In this document: positions 16,822 through 25,347 of the stretch, piece by piece | Numbering within the stretch: position 1 is the first letter of the stretch | Layout of the letters: every line of letters starts with the position of its first letter | DNA from: an uncultured bacterium | Lineage (GTDB): Bacteria; Bacteroidota; Bacteroidia; Bacteroidales; Bacteroidaceae | NCBI GenBank assembly: GCA_905215555.1 | Contig: CAJMQU010000013.1 | Coordinates: 1-64,000 of the forward strand | Length of the DNA stretch: 64,000 nucleotides | Direction of reading: 5' to 3' | Notes under the pieces: generated by a model | The model's database searches: none | What the model saw: the letters and a program-made list of their open reading frames with translations, nothing else | Told to the model about the DNA's origin: nothing | Translations under genes and position numbers: made by a program

Positions 16822-16971
16822 GGTATAATATTTATATTTGCATCGTATTTTGCTAAAATTATGAGCAAAATGTTCCTTGTTAACCTATTGTTGCTCTCAA
16901 AATAATATTCCTATTATGAAAGATTTGCTGCAAAAAAAGATGAATCATTAGGAATATGCCCGAATTTTTTA

Positions 16972-16980
16972 TACTTTTGT
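16972..16980 (+). promoter_or_regulatory. -7 box of the tRNA gene
   Basis: TACTTTTGT fits TAnnTTTG, ending 11 bases before the first base of the tRNA. Confidence 0.6.
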
Positions 16981-16991
16981 TCCCGCATTAA

Positions 16992-17064
16992 GGCTCCGTA
17001 GCTTAGTGAATAGAGCGTCAGATTCCGGTTCTGAAGGTCGTGCGTTTGAATCGCACCGGGGTCA
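16992..17064 (+). tRNA. tRNA-Arg (anticodon CCG)
   Basis: 73-nt cloverleaf read by eye: acceptor GGCTCCG (16992-16998) with CGGGGTC (17057-17063, two G-U pairs), D stem GCTT/GAGC, anticodon stem TCAGA/TCTGA with loop TTCCGGT (anticodon CCG at 17025-17027), T stem GTGCG/CGCAC with loop TTTGAAT, discriminator A. CCA is not encoded, as usual in Bacteroides. It reads CGG codons. Confidence 0.95.
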
Positions 17065-17072
17065 CTTAGCAG

Positions 17073-17104
17073 AAAGGGGGATACCATTGTGGTATCCCCC
17101 TTTT
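17073..17104 (+). terminator. Terminator after tRNA-Arg
   Basis: Stem of 14 bp AAAGGGGGATACCA / TGGTATCCCCCTTT with a 3-nt loop, followed by TTTTAC, starting 8 bases after the tRNA. Confidence 0.9.
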
Positions 17105-17132
17105 ACTTATTTCCTTTTCAGTCAATCTGTTA

Positions 17133-17426
17133 TCAATTTCTTTTCTCTGTCATTTCTATCGGGAGGGTAGGATAGGTGCCTTTTAATGTTTCTATTTCTA
17201 CGTCTGTAGCATAGATAAAGATGCACCTGTTGACAGCGGGGATTTGTATTTCCCTTATCCGCTCTTTCCATTGGCGCCTTACGCGAATGCTAGGAAGATA
17301 GGTTATCATACCTTTATTATCTAAAGTCTCTTTAGCTTTTCTCTCTCGCCGGGGCGACGTCAGTACGATGTACCAGTTTCGCGTTTCGTTAAGGTGGTTT
17401 TTAATGTCTTGAAGTATCATAATCAA
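17133..17426 (-). CDS. Short NusG-N-domain protein (UpxY-like, lacks KOW domain)
   Basis: 97 residues. The segment NWYIVLTSPRRERKAKETLD, then ITYLPSIRVRRQWKERIRE and NRCIFIYAT, follows the N-terminal (NGN) domain of NusG paralogues such as the UpxY antiterminators of Bacteroides capsule loci. Those are usually about 170-190 residues with a C-terminal KOW domain, absent here: the frame stops after TEKRN. It is either a truncated remnant or a free-standing NGN protein. Its start overlaps the stop of the membrane-protein gene by 4 bases (ATGA), so the two are translated together. No capsule genes are near. ATG 17420 is an equally likely start. Confidence 0.7.
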   Translation of the reverse strand: MIMILQDIKNHLNETRNWYIVLTSPRRERKAKETLDNKGMITYLPSIRVRRQWKERIREIQIPAVNRCIFIYATDVEIETLKGTYPTLPIEMTEKRN

Positions 17427-17632
17427 TAAGATTGGGTAATGATATAATTAGAGGTATTGAAGAATTGTAGCTTGTCTGCAGACAAAGCTTCCATAGTGGC
17501 TGGTAAAACCAGAAATAATAGTAATAAAGAGCAATTCTGTCTTTTGTACTTTTGATAATCATTGAAGATCCATAACAGAATTGTCAAAATACAGACAGGG
17601 ATAGCTATAAGAATAAGAATCAATAAGGTCAT
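17423..17632 (-). CDS. Small membrane protein upstream of the NusG-like gene
   Basis: 69 residues with two hydrophobic stretches (about 2-23, and 36-48) around a short basic loop (NDYQKYKRQN). No family recognised. The 4-base overlap with the NusG-like gene supports it being real. It could anchor or regulate its partner, but nothing in the sequence shows this. No clear TAnnTTTG box is seen in the AT-rich DNA upstream. Confidence 0.5.
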   Translation of the reverse strand: MTLLILILIAIPVCILTILLWIFNDYQKYKRQNCSLLLLFLVLPATMEALSADKLQFFNTSNYIITQSY

Positions 17633-17960
17633 AATAATATATTTGTTAGTTGTTTATATGATTCTGTGGCAAAAGTATTATAATTTATTTGATAAACCAA
17701 ATAAATTTTGAATAAATGAAACTGATAGAATAGTAACTCTTATTTAACTCTTTGGAGGGATTAATGAATTATACTATTTATAATGCTGGAATAGACTACT
17801 ATAACGCTATGTGGTAGATGAATTGCAGAAAAGAGTATGAGCTGTATGAATCGTCTGCTACCAATATCTAGATGAGTTGATGTTAAAATTGTAGGAAATA
17901 ATAAAGTTAAATTTAAAGAATGTAGAATTTGGGCTAATCAGATAAAATATTTTCTTTTCT
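17633..17960. other. AT-rich intergenic stretch
   Basis: About 330 bases of very AT-rich DNA with frequent stops in all frames. I see no gene, no strong hairpin and no tRNA 3'-end duplication. It may hold the promoter of the small membrane protein gene. Confidence 0.6.
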
Positions 17961-18000
17961 ATAAAAGAAAAAGCGTTCGGTTTATTTATCCGAACGCTTT
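17961..18000 (-). terminator. Terminator overlapping the end of the HAD gene
   Basis: Stem AAAGCGTTCGG / CCGAACGCTTT (17970-17980 with 17990-18000). On the minus strand the first arm contains the last codons of the HAD gene, the stop lies in the loop, and TTTTCTTTT follows the second arm. Confidence 0.85.
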
Positions 18001-18714
18001 ACGTAAATCTTCCCAATTGTCACAGAAGTCCTGCATGGATGGAAATAGAATATCCGCACCGGCATCCAGTAACACTTGTCCGTCGATAGGGCCTGTATTG
18101 ACGGCAACCGTAAATATCCCTGCCGCTGCTCCGGCCTGTACCCCCATAGGGGCATTCTCCACCACAATTGCTTCGTTAGGTTTGAACCCGCCTTTCTGTA
18201 AAGCCATCAGATAAGGTTCCGGATGTGGTTTACCGTACTTTACGTCAAATGCAGTCACCATCAGTTCGCGTCGGAACATTCCGGGAAAGTTGTGAGAGAG
18301 ACGATCTAATAATGAATGCTGTCCGGAGCCGGTGACTACCATCGGTAACAGTCCGTCCGTTTTTATTTTTTGTAATACTTCCCATGCGCCGGGCATACGT
18401 TCGGGCTCGGGATTGCTGTTGAACTCTGCACTTTTCTCTGCATAAATGCTCTCTATCATTTCGGGAGTGGCATCTTTGCCGTTTTGACGTTGATAGACGA
18501 TGTTTATGGTGGCAGCTCCGGTACGGCCTTCATGCAGATAAGCTTCTTCACGGCTTAAGTGCAGTCCGTGGCGTTCCATAACCTTGTGCCAGGCATCTGC
18601 ATGATAGGGCATAGAATTGAATAATACACCGTCCATATCGAAGAGGACAGACTTCAGTTGAATTTGTGAATACCCGTGAGATTGAAGATAACGGGTGACA
18701 GCTTCTTGAAACAT
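17986..18714 (-). CDS. HAD-superfamily hydrolase, beta-phosphoglucomutase-like
   Basis: 242-residue enzyme of HAD subfamily IA. The nucleophile motif LFDMDGVLFNS (DxD near residues 27-29), the cap motif EGRTGAATIN, VTGSGQHSLLDRL (motif II), KYGKPHPEPYL (motif III Lys) and VVENAPMGVQAGAAAG (motif IV) are in order. It would be a sugar-phosphate mutase or phosphatase; the DxD-VLFNS context and cap resemble beta-phosphoglucomutases. The start is set at ATG 18714: a longer frame from 18783 would read through the -7 box at 18736-18744 and the pgi terminator. Confidence 0.88.
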   Translation of the reverse strand: MFQEAVTRYLQSHGYSQIQLKSVLFDMDGVLFNSMPYHADAWHKVMERHGLHLSREEAYLHEGRTGAATINIVYQRQNGKDATPEMIESIYAEKSAEFNSNPEPERMPGAWEVLQKIKTDGLLPMVVTGSGQHSLLDRLSHNFPGMFRRELMVTAFDVKYGKPHPEPYLMALQKGGFKPNEAIVVENAPMGVQAGAAAGIFTVAVNTGPIDGQVLLDAGADILFPSMQDFCDNWEDLRKAFG

Positions 18715-18735
18715 AATACCTATTGTTTTATGACT

Positions 18736-18744
18736 GCAAAGATA
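18736..18744 (-). promoter_or_regulatory. -7 box of the HAD gene
   Basis: On the minus strand TATCTTTGC fits TAnnTTTG, 21 bases before ATG 18714; it fixes the gene's start. Confidence 0.7.
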
Positions 18745-18748
18745 CAAT

Positions 18749-18790
18749 AAAAAAACGAGGTGCGAACGATTTAATTCATTCACACCTCAT
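18749..18790 (-). terminator. Terminator of pgi
   Basis: Stem GAGGTGtGAA / TTCgCACCTC read on the minus strand (one mismatch) followed by TTTTTTT; it ends the lysS-gpsA-pgi direction before the HAD promoter. Confidence 0.8.
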
Positions 18791-18815
18791 CCTATCTATA
18801 GGTTACTTATTTCTT

Positions 18816-20153
18816 TTACAGTCTTGCCTGGATAGCTTTCGACTCTTCTTCGTATCCCGGTTTGTTCAGCAATGCAAACATATTCTTTTTGTATGCTTCT
18901 ACACCCGGTTGGTTGAACGGATTAACCCCCAACAGATAACCGCTGATACCGCAACCGATTTCGAAGAAATACAGCAGCTGACCGATGTTGAACTCATCCA
19001 GCTTTTCGATGACGATGCGCATATTGGGCACGCCACCGTCCACGTGAGCCAACTGAGTACCCAGTTCGGCCATTTTGTTCACTTCGTCTACGCGTTTGCC
19101 TGCCAGGAAGTTCAGACCATCCAGATTAGCCTCATCAGAAGGAACTTCCAGCTTGTGGTCTACTTTCTCAACAGAGATTACAGTTTCGTAGATGGTACGT
19201 TCACCTTCCTGAATCCATTGTCCCATAGAGTGTAGGTCAGTAGAGAAATCTACAGATGCGGGGAAAATACCCTTGTTTTCTTTACCTTCTGATTCTCCGT
19301 AAAGCTGTTTCCACCATTCGCTTACATAGTGCAGCTTGGGGCAGAAGTTTACAAGAATTTCAATCTTCTTACCACTCTTGTATAGTTCGTTGCGAGTAGC
19401 TGCATATTGTGCGGCGGGATTTTCAGCGAACGGAACATTCACACCGCAAGCCTTTTCCATGTCGGCAGCACCGGCTACCAGCTTTTCAATATCAAAACCT
19501 GCAATGGCAATCGGCAACAAACCGACCGGAGTCAGTACGGAGAAACGACCGCCTACATTGTCGGGGATGATGAATGATTTATATCCTTCTTTATCTGCGG
19601 TGATGCGGGCAGCGCCTTTCTTGGCATCCGTGATGGCAACGATTACCTTCTTTGCCATTTCCTTGCCGCGTTGGTCTTCGCATTGCTTTTTCAGCAGGCG
19701 GAAAGCGAGAGCGGTTTCCGTGGTAGTTCCCGATTTGGAAATATTGATAACGCCGAATTTCTTGTCTTTCAGGAATTCAGTCAGTTCATACAAATAATCT
19801 TCGCTGATATTATGTCCTGCATAAATCATAACAGGCGCCGTTTTCTTTTCTTGCAACCAGGTGAAGCTGTTTGACAAAGCCTCGATCACCGCACGTGCGC
19901 CGAGGTAGCTTCCGCCAATGCCGGCAACGATCACTACTTCGCAGTTGTCGCGCAACACTTGTGCAGTGGCTTTTAGGTCAGCCAGATGCTCTTGGCTGAT
20001 AGACGAGGGGAGGTGCAGCCAGCCCAGGAAGTCATTACCTTTTCCGGTACCGTTTTCCAACGCTTCCTGCGCAGCTTTTACTTGAGCTTCGTAAGCGGCA
20101 ACGGATGCTTTGGAAATAAATCCAAAAGTCTTTTCAATGTTCAAACTAATCAT
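18816..20153 (-). CDS. pgi: Glucose-6-phosphate isomerase
   Basis: 445-residue glycolytic enzyme (glucose 6-phosphate to fructose 6-phosphate). Sugar-isomerase signatures are clear: VVIVAGIGGSYLGARAVIE near residue 75, INISKSGTTTETALAFR near 137, GGRFSVLTPVGLLPIA near 205, and the conserved Glu region YGESEGKENKGIFP near 290. The length equals that of the short (450-residue) bacterial/archaeal-type enzymes. It follows gpsA on the same strand after 47 bases. Confidence 0.97.
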   Translation of the reverse strand: MISLNIEKTFGFISKASVAAYEAQVKAAQEALENGTGKGNDFLGWLHLPSSISQEHLADLKATAQVLRDNCEVVIVAGIGGSYLGARAVIEALSNSFTWLQEKKTAPVMIYAGHNISEDYLYELTEFLKDKKFGVINISKSGTTTETALAFRLLKKQCEDQRGKEMAKKVIVAITDAKKGAARITADKEGYKSFIIPDNVGGRFSVLTPVGLLPIAIAGFDIEKLVAGAADMEKACGVNVPFAENPAAQYAATRNELYKSGKKIEILVNFCPKLHYVSEWWKQLYGESEGKENKGIFPASVDFSTDLHSMGQWIQEGERTIYETVISVEKVDHKLEVPSDEANLDGLNFLAGKRVDEVNKMAELGTQLAHVDGGVPNMRIVIEKLDEFNIGQLLYFFEIGCGISGYLLGVNPFNQPGVEAYKKNMFALLNKPGYEEESKAIQARL

Positions 20154-20200
20154 AATATTCTAGGTTTTAAATTCAGTATACTCATTTTAATTACAGACGA

Positions 20201-21196
20201 TCACCGCAACGAATCTGTCAGCAGTTTAATTTCTATCATTGGCGAGATGCGTTCGTACAGGATGTTGTAGACGGCATCCAGTATCGGCATATTGACGTGA
20301 TGATGCTTGTTGATTTCTTTGATACATTTCGTTCCGTAATATCCTTCGGCAATCATTTCCATCTCTATCTGCGCGCTTTTTACGGAGTATCCCTTACCGA
20401 TCATCGTACCGAACGTACGGTTACGGCTGAAGTTGGAATAGCCCGTTACCAGCAGGTCACCTAAATAAACAGAATCATTCACGTTTCTGTTCAGCGGATG
20501 CACGGTTTGTAGGAAACGGTTCATTTCTTGCACGGCGTTGGATATCAATACAGCCTGGAAGTTATCACCATACTTCAGACCGCTACAGATGCCGGCGGCA
20601 ATAGCATACACGTTCTTTAGCACAGAACTGTATTCTATGCCGGCTACATCATTGCTGACGGATGTCTTGATGAATGAACTGGCCAAACGTCGGGCAATGG
20701 TACATGCCTTGTCTGTGTCCGGGCAAGCGATGGTGAGATAAGAGAGGCGCTCCAAGGCTACTTCTTCCGCGTGGCAGGGACCTGCCAGTACGGCAATGTT
20801 TTCGGGCGGAACACCGTATTCTTTCGTAAAATACTCCGATACAATCAGGTTGTCATCGGGTACGATTCCTTTAATAGCAGTAATGATGAATTTGTCACGT
20901 ATCCGTGTTTTCAGCTTTTTCAGATGAGCTTTTAGATAAGGAGAGGGGGTGACAAATATCAGTGTATCGGACTCCTTCACTACATCATTGATATTAGAGC
21001 TGAAGTTGATACGCTTCATGTCGAATTTGACGCCCGTCAGGTAGGCAGGGTTATGGCCCAGTCGTTTAAAATCGGCTATACGGTCATCTCGTCGCATATA
21101 CCAGTTTATCGACTCAGCCTGGGCAAGTACCATTTTTGCAATGGCTGTGGCCCAGCTTCCTCCGCCCATTATGGCTATCTTTCCGGGTAGTTTCAT
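20201..21196 (-). CDS. gpsA: Glycerol-3-phosphate dehydrogenase [NAD(P)+]
   Basis: 331-residue enzyme that makes sn-glycerol 3-phosphate for phospholipids. The Rossmann motif GGGSWATAIAKMV starts at residue 11, and the C-terminal domain has LAGPCHAEEVA, the catalytic Lys in SSVLKNVYAIAAGICSGLKYGDN, and the NAD-binding Arg in GYSNFSRNRTFG. It sits between lysS and pgi on the same strand, 97 and 47 bases apart; an operon is plausible, though the AT-rich gap with lysS contains a hairpin. Confidence 0.96.
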   Translation of the reverse strand: MKLPGKIAIMGGGSWATAIAKMVLAQAESINWYMRRDDRIADFKRLGHNPAYLTGVKFDMKRINFSSNINDVVKESDTLIFVTPSPYLKAHLKKLKTRIRDKFIITAIKGIVPDDNLIVSEYFTKEYGVPPENIAVLAGPCHAEEVALERLSYLTIACPDTDKACTIARRLASSFIKTSVSNDVAGIEYSSVLKNVYAIAAGICSGLKYGDNFQAVLISNAVQEMNRFLQTVHPLNRNVNDSVYLGDLLVTGYSNFSRNRTFGTMIGKGYSVKSAQIEMEMIAEGYYGTKCIKEINKHHHVNMPILDAVYNILYERISPMIEIKLLTDSLR

Positions 21197-21204
21197 ATTG
21201 AAAT

Positions 21205-21300
21205 TAATAATTAAAAATTAAAAATTAAAAGAGGGTAAAGGAAACTCCTTTCCCTCCTTCGATCTTTAATCTTCTTATTTAATTTTTAATTCTTTAATTC
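21205..21300. repeat. AT-rich inverted-repeat patch between lysS and gpsA
   Basis: A run of ATTAAAAATTAAAA units on one side and TTAATTTTTAATTCTTTAATTC units on the other flanks a G/C-containing hairpin GAGGGTAAAGGA / TCCTTTCCCTC (21231-21256, one bulged T). The whole can fold into one long imperfect hairpin. It looks like a small intergenic repeat of the type scattered in Bacteroides genomes and may damp or process the lysS-gpsA transcript. Confidence 0.5.
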
Positions 21301-23024
21301 TTAATTTTCTCAATCCAGCCTTCTACGTCATTAACAGACGGGTTGGTCAGTTCCAATTTGTATTTCTTGTTGATGCCGCAAATGTCCTGATGCAGTTTCT
21401 GCGGATTCACACCCTGCATGTCTTCTATTGTGTTGTAACCGGCTTTCTGGATAACAGGCACCCAGTCTTCGGCAATGCCCAGTTCCATGTATTTGGCGGG
21501 AGCATCTTTGGCGATGACTTTTTCGGGGCGCATCTGCGGGAAGAAAAGTACTTCCTGAATGTATGACTTGCCTGTCATCAACATCGTCAGACGGTCTATA
21601 CCGATACCGATGCCCGATGTGGGAGGCATACCGAATTGCAGGGCGCGCAGAAAATCCTGGTCAATGAACATGGCTTCGTCATCACCCTTTTCGCTCAGGC
21701 GCAACTGATCTTTGAAGCGTTCTTCCTGGTCGATGGGATCGTTGAGCTCGCTGTAAGCGTTAGCCAGTTCTTTACCGTTCACCATCAACTCGAAACGTTC
21801 GGTCAATCCGGCTTTTTCACGATGCATTTTGGTCAGCGGACTCATTTCGACAGGGTAGTCGGTGATGAAAGTCGGCTGTATGAAGGTTCCTTCACAGAAT
21901 TCACCGAATATCTCGTCTATCAGTTTGCCTTTTCCCATGGTGTCGTCAATTTCCATGTTCAGAGCCTGGCAAACTTGGCGGATTTCGTCTTCGTTTTTGC
22001 CGTTGAGGTCGTAGCCGGTTTTTTCTTTGATGGCATCCAGAATGGGCAAGCGGCGGTAAGGAGCCTTGAAACTGATGGTCTTGCCGTCGATGGTAGTTTC
22101 AGTACAGCCATTAACTGCGATACAGATACGTTCCAATAGTTTTTCGGTAAAACTCATCATCCAGTTATAATCCTTATATTGTACGTACAACTCCATGCAG
22201 GTGAATTCCGGATTATGGTTTTTGTCCATGCCTTCGTTGCGGAAGTTCTTTCCTATTTCATATACCCCCTCGAAACCACCTACAATCAAGCGTTTCAGGT
22301 AAAGCTCGGTAGCGATACGCAGATACAGGTCGATGTTGAGTGAGTTGTGGTGTGTGATGAACGGGCGGGCACTTGCTCCACCGGCTATGGATTGTAGAAT
22401 CGGAGTTTCCACTTCAGTATATCCGGCTTCGTCCAGCACGGCACGCATGGTCTTGATGACGGTGGCGCGTTTCAGGAAAGTTTCTTTCACGCCGTCGTTC
22501 ACGATAAGATCCACATAACGTTGGCGGTAGCGCAGTTCGGGGTCTTCGAAAGAGTCGTAAGCAACGCCGTCCTTGTACTTCACGATGGGCAGCGGTTTGA
22601 TGGATTTTGCCAGTACGGTCAGCTTCTTGGCGTGGATACTGATTTCGCCCATCTGTGTGCGGAACACGAATCCTTCAATCCCAATGAAGTCGCCTAAGTC
22701 GAGCAGGCGTTTGAATACAGTGTTGTAGAGTTCCTTGTCTTCTCCCGGGCAGATGTCGTCACGGGTGATATACACCTGAATACGGCCTTTGGAATCCTGC
22801 AATTCGATGAACGAAGCCTTACCCATTACACGGCGCGTCATGATACGACCGGCTACGGACACCTGGCGAGGTTCAGCGTCATCTTTAAATTCCGCTTTTA
22901 TATCAGTGGAGAAAGCATTGGTTACATACTCTGCAGCGGGATAAGGCTCGATGCCCATCGCGCGAAGTTCATTCATACTGTTACGTCGAATGATTTCCTG
23001 TTCACTTAGTTCTAATACATTCAT
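21294..23024 (-). CDS. lysS: Lysyl-tRNA synthetase, class II
   Basis: 576-residue enzyme charging tRNA-Lys. The N-terminal OB-fold (about 55-150) has VAGRIMTRRVMGKASFIEL; the class II core has motif 1 around TVIKTMRAVLDEAGYTEVETP, motif 2 FRNEGMDKNHNPEFT, and motif 3 GIGIGIDRLTMLMTG. About 70 extra C-terminal residues (from APAKYMELGIAEDW) form a small helix-hairpin-type tail seen in Bacteroidetes enzymes. I set the start at ATG 23024 (MNVLELSEQE); ATGs at 23042 and 23036 are in frame, but the first is too close to the -7 box at 23052-23060. Confidence 0.95.
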   Translation of the reverse strand: MNVLELSEQEIIRRNSMNELRAMGIEPYPAAEYVTNAFSTDIKAEFKDDAEPRQVSVAGRIMTRRVMGKASFIELQDSKGRIQVYITRDDICPGEDKELYNTVFKRLLDLGDFIGIEGFVFRTQMGEISIHAKKLTVLAKSIKPLPIVKYKDGVAYDSFEDPELRYRQRYVDLIVNDGVKETFLKRATVIKTMRAVLDEAGYTEVETPILQSIAGGASARPFITHHNSLNIDLYLRIATELYLKRLIVGGFEGVYEIGKNFRNEGMDKNHNPEFTCMELYVQYKDYNWMMSFTEKLLERICIAVNGCTETTIDGKTISFKAPYRRLPILDAIKEKTGYDLNGKNEDEIRQVCQALNMEIDDTMGKGKLIDEIFGEFCEGTFIQPTFITDYPVEMSPLTKMHREKAGLTERFELMVNGKELANAYSELNDPIDQEERFKDQLRLSEKGDDEAMFIDQDFLRALQFGMPPTSGIGIGIDRLTMLMTGKSYIQEVLFFPQMRPEKVIAKDAPAKYMELGIAEDWVPVIQKAGYNTIEDMQGVNPQKLHQDICGINKKYKLELTNPSVNDVEGWIEKIKN

Positions 23025-23051
23025 TTCGTTGTACATTAACACTATTTGGGG

Positions 23052-23060
23052 ACAAAAATA
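23052..23060 (-). promoter_or_regulatory. -7 box of lysS
   Basis: On the minus strand TATTTTTGT fits TAnnTTTG, 27 bases before ATG 23024. Confidence 0.6.
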
Positions 23061-23177
23061 CGAAACATTTTCAATATATCGGCATGAAGAGGGGGAGAAT
23101 TAGGAAAAGTTTAGGGGCAACGTGTGCGTAGATACTTTGATTTTTTTTCTTCTTTTGTTTGCTTGCAGGAAAATCAG

Positions 23178-23186
23178 TACCTTTGC
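23178..23186 (+). promoter_or_regulatory. -7 box of the chromosomal MATE gene
   Basis: TACCTTTGC fits TAnnTTTG, 22 bases before ATG 23209; it rules out the longer frame from 23122. Confidence 0.7.
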
Positions 23187-23208
23187 ACCCTCAATAAAAA
23201 AAATAGGT

Positions 23209-24567
23209 ATGACAGGACAAAAGACACCCACAGCGTTGGGAACAGAAAAGATTGGAAAACTACTGATGCAATATGCAGTGCCGGCAATTATCGCCATGAC
23301 GGCATCTTCCTTATATAATATGGTGGACAGCATTTTTATCGGTCACGGAGTAGGCACAATGGCTATTTCGGGATTGGCACTAACTTTTCCTCTGATGAAT
23401 CTTGCGGCAGCGTTCGGTTCGTTGGTGGGAGTGGGCGCTTCTACACTGGTTTCCGTAAAGTTAGGGCAGAAAGACTACGATACGGCTCAACGGATATTGG
23501 GTAATGTGCTTGTCCTGAATATAGTTCTGGGATTAGCATTCACGGTGGTGACATTGTTGTTTCTCGATCCTATCCTTTACTTCTTTGGTGGTAGCGATGA
23601 GACGGTGAAGTATGCCCGTGAATATATGCAGATTATCCTGCTCGGTAATGTCATCACCCACCTTTATCTTGGTCTGAATGCGGTGCTCCGTTCTTCCGGA
23701 CATCCTCAAAAGGCGATGTATGCCACTATTGCTACGGTAGTCATTAATACGATACTCGACCCTGTATTTATTTATGGCTTTGGCTGGGGCATTCGCGGAG
23801 CAGCCATCGCTACTATCATTGCACAAATTATTTCACTGATGTGGCAATTCAAGATATTCAGCAATAAAGACGAACTCCTGCACTTCCATCGCGGCATTTT
23901 CCGTTTGCGCCGTAAGATTGTGATGGATTCATTAGCCATCGGTATGTCTCCTTTCCTGATGAACCTAGCGGCGTGTTTTATTGTAATTGTCATTAATCAG
24001 GGGTTAAAGCGTCATGGGGGAGATTTATCCATTGGTGCATTCGGCATTGTCAACCGTCTGGTATTTATATTTGTAATGATTGTGATGGGATTAAATCAGG
24101 GTATGCAGCCCATTGCCGGATATAACTTTGGTGCCCAACAGTACGCTCGTGTTTCCCGTGTATTGAAACTGACAATTGTCTTTGCCACTGTGGTCACTAC
24201 CATCGGTTTTCTGATGGGTATGCTTGTGCCCGATCTGGTGGTTTCCATTTTTACTTCGGATGAAGAGTTGATAGTCCTCTCGTCACGTGGATTGCGTATT
24301 GTGGTCATGTTCTTCCCGATCATCGGTTTTCAGATGGTGACGTCGAATTTCTTCCAGAGTATCGGAATGGCAAGTAAGGCTATTTTCCTTTCCCTTACTC
24401 GTCAGATGCTTTTCCTGCTTCCGGCACTGATTATTCTGCCTCGCTTTTTCGGTGCGGCCGGTGTGTGGTACAGTATGCCGGTGTCCGATTTGCTTGCCAG
24501 TCTGGTGGCGATGGTGATGCTGGTAAGTCAGTTCCGTAAATTCAGAAAAGCAGAACAACAAAATTAG
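23209..24567 (+). CDS. MATE-family efflux transporter (chromosomal)
   Basis: 452-residue inner-membrane antiporter with 12 predicted helices. Family marks: MVDSIFIGHGVGTMAISGLALTFP near residue 33-56, RSSGHPQKAMYATI in the first half, and the repeat-equivalent QGMQPIAGYNFGAQQYARV in the second. It would export organic cations or drugs. Its composition is that of the surrounding chromosome, unlike the AT-rich MATE gene on the mobile element at 6510. It is followed after 72 bases by the cytidylate-kinase-like gene, which has its own -7 box. Substrate unknown. Confidence 0.92.
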   Translation: MTGQKTPTALGTEKIGKLLMQYAVPAIIAMTASSLYNMVDSIFIGHGVGTMAISGLALTFPLMNLAAAFGSLVGVGASTLVSVKLGQKDYDTAQRILGNVLVLNIVLGLAFTVVTLLFLDPILYFFGGSDETVKYAREYMQIILLGNVITHLYLGLNAVLRSSGHPQKAMYATIATVVINTILDPVFIYGFGWGIRGAAIATIIAQIISLMWQFKIFSNKDELLHFHRGIFRLRRKIVMDSLAIGMSPFLMNLAACFIVIVINQGLKRHGGDLSIGAFGIVNRLVFIFVMIVMGLNQGMQPIAGYNFGAQQYARVSRVLKLTIVFATVVTTIGFLMGMLVPDLVVSIFTSDEELIVLSSRGLRIVVMFFPIIGFQMVTSNFFQSIGMASKAIFLSLTRQMLFLLPALIILPRFFGAAGVWYSMPVSDLLASLVAMVMLVSQFRKFRKAEQQN

Positions 24568-24603
24568 TATTGATTATTTCTTTGTTTCTTCCCTATAAAT
24601 CCT

Positions 24604-24612
24604 TACTTTTGC
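24604..24612 (+). promoter_or_regulatory. -7 box of the cytidylate-kinase-like gene
   Basis: TACTTTTGC fits TAnnTTTG, 27 bases before ATG 24640. Confidence 0.6.
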
Positions 24613-24639
24613 TATTAGTAAACCAAATAGATTGAAGCT

Positions 24640-25266
24640 ATGAATAAGAAATTCGTTGTGAACATCGGTCGCCAATTGGGAAGCGGCGGAAAAGAAATTG
24701 GGGAGAAGTTGGCAGCCCGTTTAGGCATCAATTTCTATGATAAGGAGCTGATAACGCTGGCTTCGAAGGAGAGCGGCCTGTGCCGTGAATTTTTTGAGAA
24801 AGCTGATGAACGTGCTTCACAAGGCATCATCGGAGGGCTTTTTGGTATGCGTTTCCCGTTTGTGGGAGATGGGGCTTTGCCTACGCAGAACTGTCTGAGT
24901 AACGATGCACTCTTCAAGGTGCAGAGTGATGTCATCCGTCAGTTGGCTGACGAGAAGTCCTGCCTTTTTGTAGGTCGTTGTGCCGATTATATTTTGCGTG
25001 ATTATCCTAACTGCGTGAACATTTTTATTTCGGCCTCTCGTAGTAGCCGTATTGCACGTTTGTGTGCCGCCCATTCCGTCTCGGAGGAAGAAGCGGAAAA
25101 TATGATGAACAAGGAGGATAAGAAACGTTCGGAGTATTATAATTATTATAGCTATAAGACGTGGGGAGCTGCGGCAACTTACCATCTCTGTATTGACTCT
25201 TCGGTATTGGGAATAGAGAAGACAATAGATTTCATCGAGGAGTTTGTGAAGCTAAAAATAAAGTAA
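24640..25266 (+). CDS. Cytidylate-kinase-like protein
   Basis: 208-residue P-loop protein of the Cytidylate_kin2 family. The P-loop GRQLGSGGKEIGEKLA lies at residues 10-25, FYDKELITLASKESG follows, and a lid region with Arg residues SRSSRIARLCAAH and KRSEYYNYYSYKTWG is visible. It resembles CMP kinase in fold, but true Cmk is a different family branch, so the substrate is uncertain; a nucleotide or other small-molecule kinase is likely. The gene stands between two transporters and ends at a bidirectional terminator. Confidence 0.88.
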   Translation: MNKKFVVNIGRQLGSGGKEIGEKLAARLGINFYDKELITLASKESGLCREFFEKADERASQGIIGGLFGMRFPFVGDGALPTQNCLSNDALFKVQSDVIRQLADEKSCLFVGRCADYILRDYPNCVNIFISASRSSRIARLCAAHSVSEEEAENMMNKEDKKRSEYYNYYSYKTWGAAATYHLCIDSSVLGIEKTIDFIEEFVKLKIK

Positions 25267-25287
25267 AATAAAGATTGAAATTGAAAT

Positions 25288-25327
25288 AAAAAAAGAGAGA
25301 TTACGTTTTGTGCAATCTCTCTTTTTT
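25288..25327. terminator. Bidirectional terminator between convergent genes
   Basis: Stem AAAAAAGAGAGATT / AATCTCTCTTTTTT (25289-25302 with 25314-25327) with an 11-nt loop; A and T runs on both sides serve both the kinase-like gene and the transporter gene. Confidence 0.9.
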
Positions 25328-25347
25328 ATTCTTAATAATGTGCTGCA

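Noticed and set aside
16833..16841. Plus-strand TATATTTGC box near asnA as a gene promoter
   Set aside because: No gene follows closely; the tRNA has its own nearer box at 16972.
16992..17632. tRNA-Arg as an integration site for an island holding the NusG-like pair
   Set aside because: No duplicate of the tRNA 3' end and no integrase gene was seen nearby, so only a remnant idea is kept.
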